Below are positions 15,122-18,962 of a stretch of 18,962 nucleotides of DNA, one piece after another. The notes below the pieces were generated by a model. It had not been told where the DNA came from, searched no databases, and saw only the letters and a list, made by a program, of their open reading frames with translations. Numbering within the stretch: position 1 is the first letter of the stretch; each line of letters begins with the position of its first letter. A program made the position numbers and the translations under genes. The stretch is from Chloroflexi bacterium UBA4733 (GTDB taxonomy: Bacteria > Chloroflexota > UBA4733), in contig DHIZ01000333.1 of assembly GCA_002404055.1 (NCBI GenBank), positions 11,773-30,734 on the forward strand, written 5' to 3'.

Positions 15122-15263
15122 ACGTGCAGGGAAGAAGACAAACCATACAGCGATGATGCCGATGAGCACGGTCTGCGACATGCTATTCCCCCTCGGTGCT
15201 ACTGCCACTTGCATCCTCCACCCGCTTGCCCCATACTAGGCGGCGTCGGAGAAGGAGATAGCC

Positions 15264-16787
15264 CTGGCGCTTGCGCGTGTGTTGACCTGTGCCCTGCTGG
15301 GCCTGGACGGCAACCTGGTCGAAGTCGAGGTGGACATTGCCCAGGGCCTCTTCCGCATGGACATGGTGGGCTTGCCGGACGCCGCCGTGCAGGAGGCGCG
15401 GGAGCGGGTGCGCGCCGCCATCCGCAACAGCGGGGCTACCTTTCCACTGCACCGCATCACGATCAACCTGGCTCCCGCTGAAGTGCGGAAAGAGGGCGCC
15501 AGCTACGACCTGCCGATCGCTGTCGGCATCCTGGCCGCCTCCGGCCAGATTCCGCCGGAGACCGGTCCCACCGTTTTTCTGGGCGAACTGTCGCTGGAGG
15601 GGACGCTCCGCCACACCGCCGGCATCCTGCCGATGGTGGCCGTCGCCCGTAGCCACGGTCTGCACGTCGTCTACGTGCCGGCGATCGACGCCATGGAAGC
15701 CTCGCTCGTGGAAGGCATGGAGGTGGTGCCGGTCCGCTCGCTGGCCGACCTGATCTTGCACTTACGGGGCGAGCGGGCGATTGCGCCCTATCTTCCCGAT
15801 CCAGGGCGTTTTGCCACCCTGCAAGACGATGTGGCCGGGCCCGACTTTCAGGAGGTGAAGGGACAGGAGCACGTCAAGCGGGCGCTGGAGATCGCCGCCT
15901 CCGGTGGACATAACGTACTGATGACCGGCCCGCCCGGCACCGGCAAGACCTTGCTGGCGCGCTGCTTGCCCGGCATCCTGCCGCCGCTGTCGCCGCAGGA
16001 AGCGTTGGAGGTGACCACCATCTACAGCGTGGCCGGGCTGTTGCCACCGGAGTTGCCGCTAGTGCAGCAGCGGCCCTTTCGGGCCCCGCACCACACGGTC
16101 AGTCACGCCGGGTTGGTCGGCGGCGGGCGCTTCCCCCGACCGGGCGAACTGAGCCTTGCCCATCGCGGCGTGCTGTTCTTGGACGAGCTGCCGGAGTTCG
16201 GCGCGGCCGGTCTGAACGTGCTGCGCCAGCCACTGGAGGACGGCAATGTCACCATCAGCCGGGCTATGGGGGCCGTGACCTACCCGGCTCGCGTCCTGCT
16301 GGTGGGCGCGATGAACCCGTGCCCCTGTGGTCACGCCGGAGATCCGGCGCGCGAGTGTACCTGCACGACCACCATGATCGCCCGCTACCAGGCGCGCCTC
16401 TCCGGGCCGTTGCTCGACCGGATCGACCTGCACGTGGAAGTGCCGCGGGTGGACCTGGAGAAGCTGGCGGATGTGCGGCCCGCCGAAGCCTCGATGGCGG
16501 TGCGCCAGCGTGTGACTGTCGCCCGGCAACGCGGTGGGCAACGCTTCGAGCAGACCAGCCTCACCTGTAACGCCGAGATGGGGCCCGGCGACATCCGCCG
16601 TTTCTGCCGGCCCGGTCCGGCGGCGCAGAGTCTGCTGCGCACGGCGGCAACGCGGCTGAGCCTCTCCGCCCGCGCCTACCACCGCGTGCTCAAGCTCGCC
16701 CGCACCATCGCCGACCTGGCCGGCAGCGACGAGATCGACACTCCGCACGTGGCCGAGGCGCTCACCTATCGCCCCCGCCAGCGCTGA
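15264..16787 (+). CDS. yifB: YifB/ComM-type AAA+ ATPase (Mg-chelatase-like)
   Basis: About 507 residues, full length for the family. The N-terminal ChlI-like domain shows EVDIAQGLFRMDMVGLP, EARERVRAAIRNSG, ITINLAPAEVRKEGASYDLP and LGELSLEGTLR. The AAA+ core follows: DFQEVKGQEHVKRALEIAASG, Walker A GPPGTGK (Lys228), Walker B VLFLDELPEF (Asp307, Glu308), NPCPCGHAG with a later CTC, and LSGPLLDRIDLHVEV with its sensor/arginine region. ComM is a branch-migration helicase acting during integration of DNA in natural transformation; YifB in other bacteria is less defined. GAAGGAG at 15251-15257 is well spaced only for CTG 15264, giving an N-terminus ALARVLTCALLG that matches relatives; GTG 15279 is the nearest standard start. 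The gene stands alone, divergent from the binding-protein gene. Confidence 0.95.
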   Translation: MALARVLTCALLGLDGNLVEVEVDIAQGLFRMDMVGLPDAAVQEARERVRAAIRNSGATFPLHRITINLAPAEVRKEGASYDLPIAVGILAASGQIPPETGPTVFLGELSLEGTLRHTAGILPMVAVARSHGLHVVYVPAIDAMEASLVEGMEVVPVRSLADLILHLRGERAIAPYLPDPGRFATLQDDVAGPDFQEVKGQEHVKRALEIAASGGHNVLMTGPPGTGKTLLARCLPGILPPLSPQEALEVTTIYSVAGLLPPELPLVQQRPFRAPHHTVSHAGLVGGGRFPRPGELSLAHRGVLFLDELPEFGAAGLNVLRQPLEDGNVTISRAMGAVTYPARVLLVGAMNPCPCGHAGDPARECTCTTTMIARYQARLSGPLLDRIDLHVEVPRVDLEKLADVRPAEASMAVRQRVTVARQRGGQRFEQTSLTCNAEMGPGDIRRFCRPGPAAQSLLRTAATRLSLSARAYHRVLKLARTIADLAGSDEIDTPHVAEALTYRPRQR

Positions 16788-16931
16788 GGCAGCGTGGCGG
16801 CGCTCCCGGATCGACAGGTGATCGTTTTCCTCCGCTGCCGCGCCATTCTGCCATCGTCACGCGCCCAGCGACGGTGGAACAGCTTCAGCAGCAACATCCC
16901 AACTCGCTGCTCCGCCAATGCCTTGCTGTGA

Positions 16932-17201
16932 CTATCCCCTGGCCTTCATCTGCCAGATCATCAGACCAATAATCCAACCGGCCCCCATCAGGATCAACCC
17001 AACCGGTAGGGCGATGACGAGCTCGAGGACGAAGAAGAGGATATACAAGGGCGAGAATATGATCTCTGCGGTTTTGGTCGCATCCGACTGAAAGAAGAAG
17101 TCGATGACTCCCCATACAATCGGGATGCTCATGAGGATAAGCGTGACGAGGCAACCGATCTTTGCCCCGGTACGGCGGTAGTGGGCGCGATCTAGGAGCA
17201 A
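16932..17201 (-). CDS. Small hypothetical membrane protein (89 residues)
   Basis: A short open frame with a TTG start at 17201, preceded by an in-frame stop two codons upstream; no convincing Shine-Dalgarno is visible. The protein has a basic N-terminus (DRAHYRRTGAK) and three hydrophobic segments: CLVTLILMSIPIVWGVIDFF (~18-37), a second one around IIFSPLYILFFVLELVIALP (~47-66), and VGLILMGAGWIIGLMIW (~67-83). It ends in a basic QMKARG. The clean amphipathic layout in a GC-rich genome, with Phe- and Ile-rich helices, argues for a real gene. I do not recognise the family. The 144-bp gap to the YifB gene holds nothing clear. Confidence 0.5.
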   Translation of the reverse strand: MLLDRAHYRRTGAKIGCLVTLILMSIPIVWGVIDFFFQSDATKTAEIIFSPLYILFFVLELVIALPVGLILMGAGWIIGLMIWQMKARG

Positions 17202-17207
17202 TACGGT

Positions 17208-17592
17208 TCAGATAAGGCATGGAACCAACCGTGTGTTGCCCAGCGCAGCGTCGAGAGGAAGTGGCTGGTCGAGGATCTGGTGGTGGGGGGCGGGCTGCGG
17301 CAGGATCTGAATGGTGGTCTCAAAGGCGACGAGTTGCTGCGAGGGGGGGGCAGGCTTGCTCCGTTTGAGGGCGAACTTGGACATTTTGCGTTTGACGACG
17401 CGGGGATTGTTCCGTCGTGCTCGCGGGGGCAGGCGGCAGGCGGCAATGTCGTGGAGGAGTCGCTGATACAGCCGGGCGTGATCGGTAGGAGCGACCAGTT
17501 GGAACGGTCCCCCTGCGGGGGCCAGCGCAATGGCAACGCGGATCAGTTCCACGCTCTGGACGAAACTCAGGCTGGTCGGGGTACTCTCGGTG
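17208..17592 (-). pseudogene. IS4-type transposase, C-terminal remnant
   Basis: The minus-strand frame abutting the hydrolase stop reads SLSFVQSVELIRVAIALA, then HARLYQRLLHDIAACRLPPRARRNNPRVVKRKMSKF and LKRSKP, ending at 17208. NPRVVKRKMSKF followed by KR is a hallmark of the C-terminal tail of many IS4-family transposases, and the preceding SF...L..I block fits the region just before it. The catalytic DDE core is absent. The remnant begins almost exactly after the TGA of the alpha/beta-hydrolase gene at 17593, so the hydrolase 3' end lies at the junction. An internal ATG at 17552 has no value as a start. No terminal inverted repeat could be identified. Confidence 0.75.
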
Positions 17593-18417
17593 TCAGCCCC
17601 CGACGAAGCGCTCGATCGCCGCCGAGGTCTCCTCCGGCACCTCTATGCTGGGGAAGTGGCTGCGCGCTTCCAGCCGCAGGATGCTGAACCACGGGTGCTC
17701 GGTGGCGAACGCCTGCTGGGCCGTCAGGTAGCTGGGGTCGGTCGGCTGCGCGTACAGGTGCAGCGTGGGCGCCGGTGGCTCCAGCCGCGCGAGCGCCTGG
17801 AGCGGGCTGCCCCACTGGGCGTAGGCCGCGACGACCTCGCGCCCGGCCCGCGCCCACATCTGGTAGCCGCTTTGGGCGAAATCCTCGCGCACGTGGCGGG
17901 TCACCGCGGGGTTGTCCACGCCCTGCGTCCACATGGCGAAGAGCGCGTCGCGGGCCTGCTCCCAGCGCCACGGGTCCTGCATGGCCTCCAGTGCGCTCTT
18001 GAAGGCTGGCGGCATGCCGAGCACCAGCCAGCTCAGCGCTACCAGTCTGGGGACGCGCCCGCCCAGACGGCGCCGCAGCTCGACGATCACCCAGTTCCCG
18101 TGCGCCTGCCCGACCGGCACGACCTGCTGCGCGCCGCTCGCCTCGATCACCGCCAGCGCGTCCTCCACCATGTCGGCGTGCCCGAATTCGACGGGCGGCG
18201 GCCCCGAGTGGCCGTGACCACGCCAGTCGAGCGCCAGCGTGCGCCGGTGCGTGGCACTCAGCGGGGCGAGTTCCTCGTAGACGCGGCGGCTATGGGCCCA
18301 GCCGGGCAGCAGCAGCAGCGCCGGCTCGCCCTGTCCGAGGTCGTCGTAGCTGATGCGCACCCCATCGGGGGTGAGCGCCTCCCGTGTGGTCGGCGTGGGC
18401 GTGTGGGTCACGGCCAT
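17593..18417 (-). CDS. Alpha/beta-hydrolase-fold protein related to Hod/Qdo cofactor-free dioxygenases, altered triad
   Basis: A 274-residue protein from ATG 18417. AGGAGG lies only 2 nt from this ATG and 8 nt from GTG 18411, which may be the true start. As I recall the Arthrobacter Hod sequence, similarity runs along the whole length: LLLPGWAHSRRVY (34-47), LDWRGHGHS, PVGQAHGNWVIVEL (101-114), LYAQPT, HPWFSI and RSHFPSIEVPE. Hod is a 2,4-dioxygenase that cleaves 3-hydroxy-4-quinolones without a cofactor, using Ser101, Asp126 and His251. Here the nucleophile position is Ala105 (Hod has SHSHGGW) and the acid position is Ser129 (SWLVLGM against DWLMWAP); His254 is kept. It is cytoplasmic, with no signal peptide. 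A possible -10 (GATAAT, 18455-18460) lies upstream. Mobile-element remnants lie on both sides. The reaction is unknown; simple esterase activity through Ser is excluded at the usual position. Confidence 0.88.
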   Translation of the reverse strand: MAVTHTPTPTTREALTPDGVRISYDDLGQGEPALLLLPGWAHSRRVYEELAPLSATHRRTLALDWRGHGHSGPPPVEFGHADMVEDALAVIEASGAQQVVPVGQAHGNWVIVELRRRLGGRVPRLVALSWLVLGMPPAFKSALEAMQDPWRWEQARDALFAMWTQGVDNPAVTRHVREDFAQSGYQMWARAGREVVAAYAQWGSPLQALARLEPPAPTLHLYAQPTDPSYLTAQQAFATEHPWFSILRLEARSHFPSIEVPEETSAAIERFVGG

Positions 18418-18604
18418 AACCTCCTCGTATCTTCGACGGTCATCATGAGCACGCATTATCCTCGCTCATGCCTCTGGATCAGCGCAAGGGTCTCCTACAA
18501 TCCTCATAAATAATTGCTCGGCCGGGTGGTTATCGCGTGCGTGATCCCTGTCGATGCCTTATTGTTACGGCTGAAGTATAAAATCGCCCGCTCACCGGTG
18601 TCGC

Positions 18605-18681
18605 TGTTCAAGGTAATTTGCCACCGTAGGGGCAGTTCTGTTCAGCGGAATTTGCCAGTTGGTGTTCAGGGGAATTTGCCA
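18605..18681 (+). repeat. Three direct copies of a 19-bp IS21-type terminal repeat
   Basis: TGTTCAaGGtAATTTGCCA (18605-18623), TGTTCAgcGGAATTTGCCA (18639-18657) and TGTTCAggGGAATTTGCCA (18663-18681) are in the same orientation, spaced 34 and 24 bp apart. All share TGTTCA at one end and AATTTGCCA at the other. In IS21 elements such repeats bind the transposase. Confidence 0.85.
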
Positions 18682-18738
18682 AGCGTCCGCTGATCTTGGA
18701 GTGTCATGGATCATCCTTGCCGAGCAAGGAGGTGGTTC

Positions 18739-18822
18739 GTGGCACGACGGAGGATGGACGTGGCAGATATCAAGGAGATCCTGGTGGCATGGCATGCGGG
18801 TGAGCATGTCAGCGGTATGTGA
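18739..18822 (+). pseudogene. istA-like transposase, N-terminal stub (27 codons)
   Basis: GTG 18739 is preceded by a near-perfect AAGGAGGT at 5 nt. The reading is VARRRMDVADIKEILVAWHA, then GEHVSGM and TGA (18820-18822). MDVADIKEILVAW is typical of the start of IstA proteins before their helix-turn-helix; the rest is deleted. The position, 58 bp inside the third terminal repeat, agrees with an IS21 left end. Confidence 0.7.
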
Positions 18823-18829
18823 TGAAAGT

Positions 18830-18866
18830 CAACTAGAATTGCCGGTGACGACAACTACAATTGCCG
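18830..18866 (+). repeat. Second repeat pair next to the istA stub
   Basis: CAACTAGAATTGCCG (18830-18844) and CAACTACAATTGCCG (18852-18866) match at 14 of 15 positions with a 22-bp period. They begin right after the istA stub stop. They differ from the 19-bp set and may be right-end repeats brought in by internal deletion, or the end of another IS21-type element. Confidence 0.6.
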
Positions 18867-18962
18867 ATTAGCGGTCGGTTGGCAAGACCGATGGCAGGTG
18901 CCGGCGGTTCCTGTTCTCCTTTCCATGGGTTTAGGGTTGCCTGTCAAATTACGGCCGTAAGG

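Larger units (their letters stand above)
18599..18870 (+). mobile_element. IS21-family element remnant (left end and start of istA)
   Basis: Three 19-bp terminal-type repeats, a short istA-like N-terminus and a second pair of repeats occur in order within about 270 bp. IS21 elements characteristically carry several copies of a short repeat at each end with istA beginning just inside the left end. Almost all of istA and all of istB are missing. The remaining bases to 18962 contain nothing I can identify. The preceding stretch 18461-18598 is non-coding and comparatively AT-rich. Confidence 0.7.

Noticed and set aside
16788..16860. GGCAGCG...CGCTGCC as terminator of the YifB gene
   Set aside because: The loop is over 40 nt and there is no T-tract; too weak to annotate.

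Overview
This is a GC-rich (roughly two-thirds G+C) bacterial chromosome window. The Tat-type lipoprotein with a long Thr/Ala/Ser linker, several Gfo/Idh/MocA oxidoreductases, an S9 peptidase and a nested-hairpin intergenic repeat are most reminiscent of Chloroflexota. That placement is an inference, since no rRNA or phylogenetic marker is present.

Layout. (1) 1-2903, plus strand: the C-terminal half of a SNF2-type helicase, translationally coupled to a 652-residue partner with a coiled coil, a CxxC/CxxC zinc ribbon and a Pro/Ala linker. (2) 2910-3017: a 108-bp element with 20-bp inverted ends and two internal hairpins, lying between convergent genes. (3) 3073-5064, minus: an S9 (prolyl-oligopeptidase class) serine peptidase. 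(4) 5336-6379, plus: a Gfo/Idh/MocA oxidoreductase. (5) 6380-8150: a patchwork of debris holding a 5'-truncated ABC solute-binding protein, one intact gene of unknown function, a structured stretch that may be a group II intron 5' fragment, and a decayed copy of the 5' end of an S9 peptidase gene. (6) 12384-8151, minus: a four-gene operon (Gfo/Idh/MocA oxidoreductase, amidohydrolase, second divergent oxidoreductase, ferritin-like protein with a frameshift) behind a good sigma70-type promoter. An IclR-family regulator (12624-13484) is divergent from it. (7) 14968-13481, minus: a solute-binding lipoprotein without permease genes, whose stop codon overlaps that of the IclR gene. (8) 15264-16787, plus: a YifB/ComM-type AAA+ ATPase. 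(9) 16932-18962: a small membrane protein, an IS4-type transposase tail, a Hod/Qdo-like alpha/beta-hydrolase-fold protein with an altered active site, and the remnant of an IS21-type element with its terminal repeats.

How the genes may work together. The IclR regulator, the four-gene operon and the binding protein look like a locus for uptake and oxidation of a sugar-, inositol- or ring-derived acid. Two NAD(P)-dependent dehydrogenases, a metal-dependent hydrolase and a possibly di-iron protein would supply the chemistry; the substrate cannot be read from the sequence. The most unusual items are the hydrolase-fold protein lacking two of the three Hod triad residues, the oxidoreductase lacking the usual catalytic Asp, the ferritin-like protein in a dehydrogenase operon, and the helicase/zinc-ribbon pair. 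I found no CRISPR array, tRNA or rRNA.
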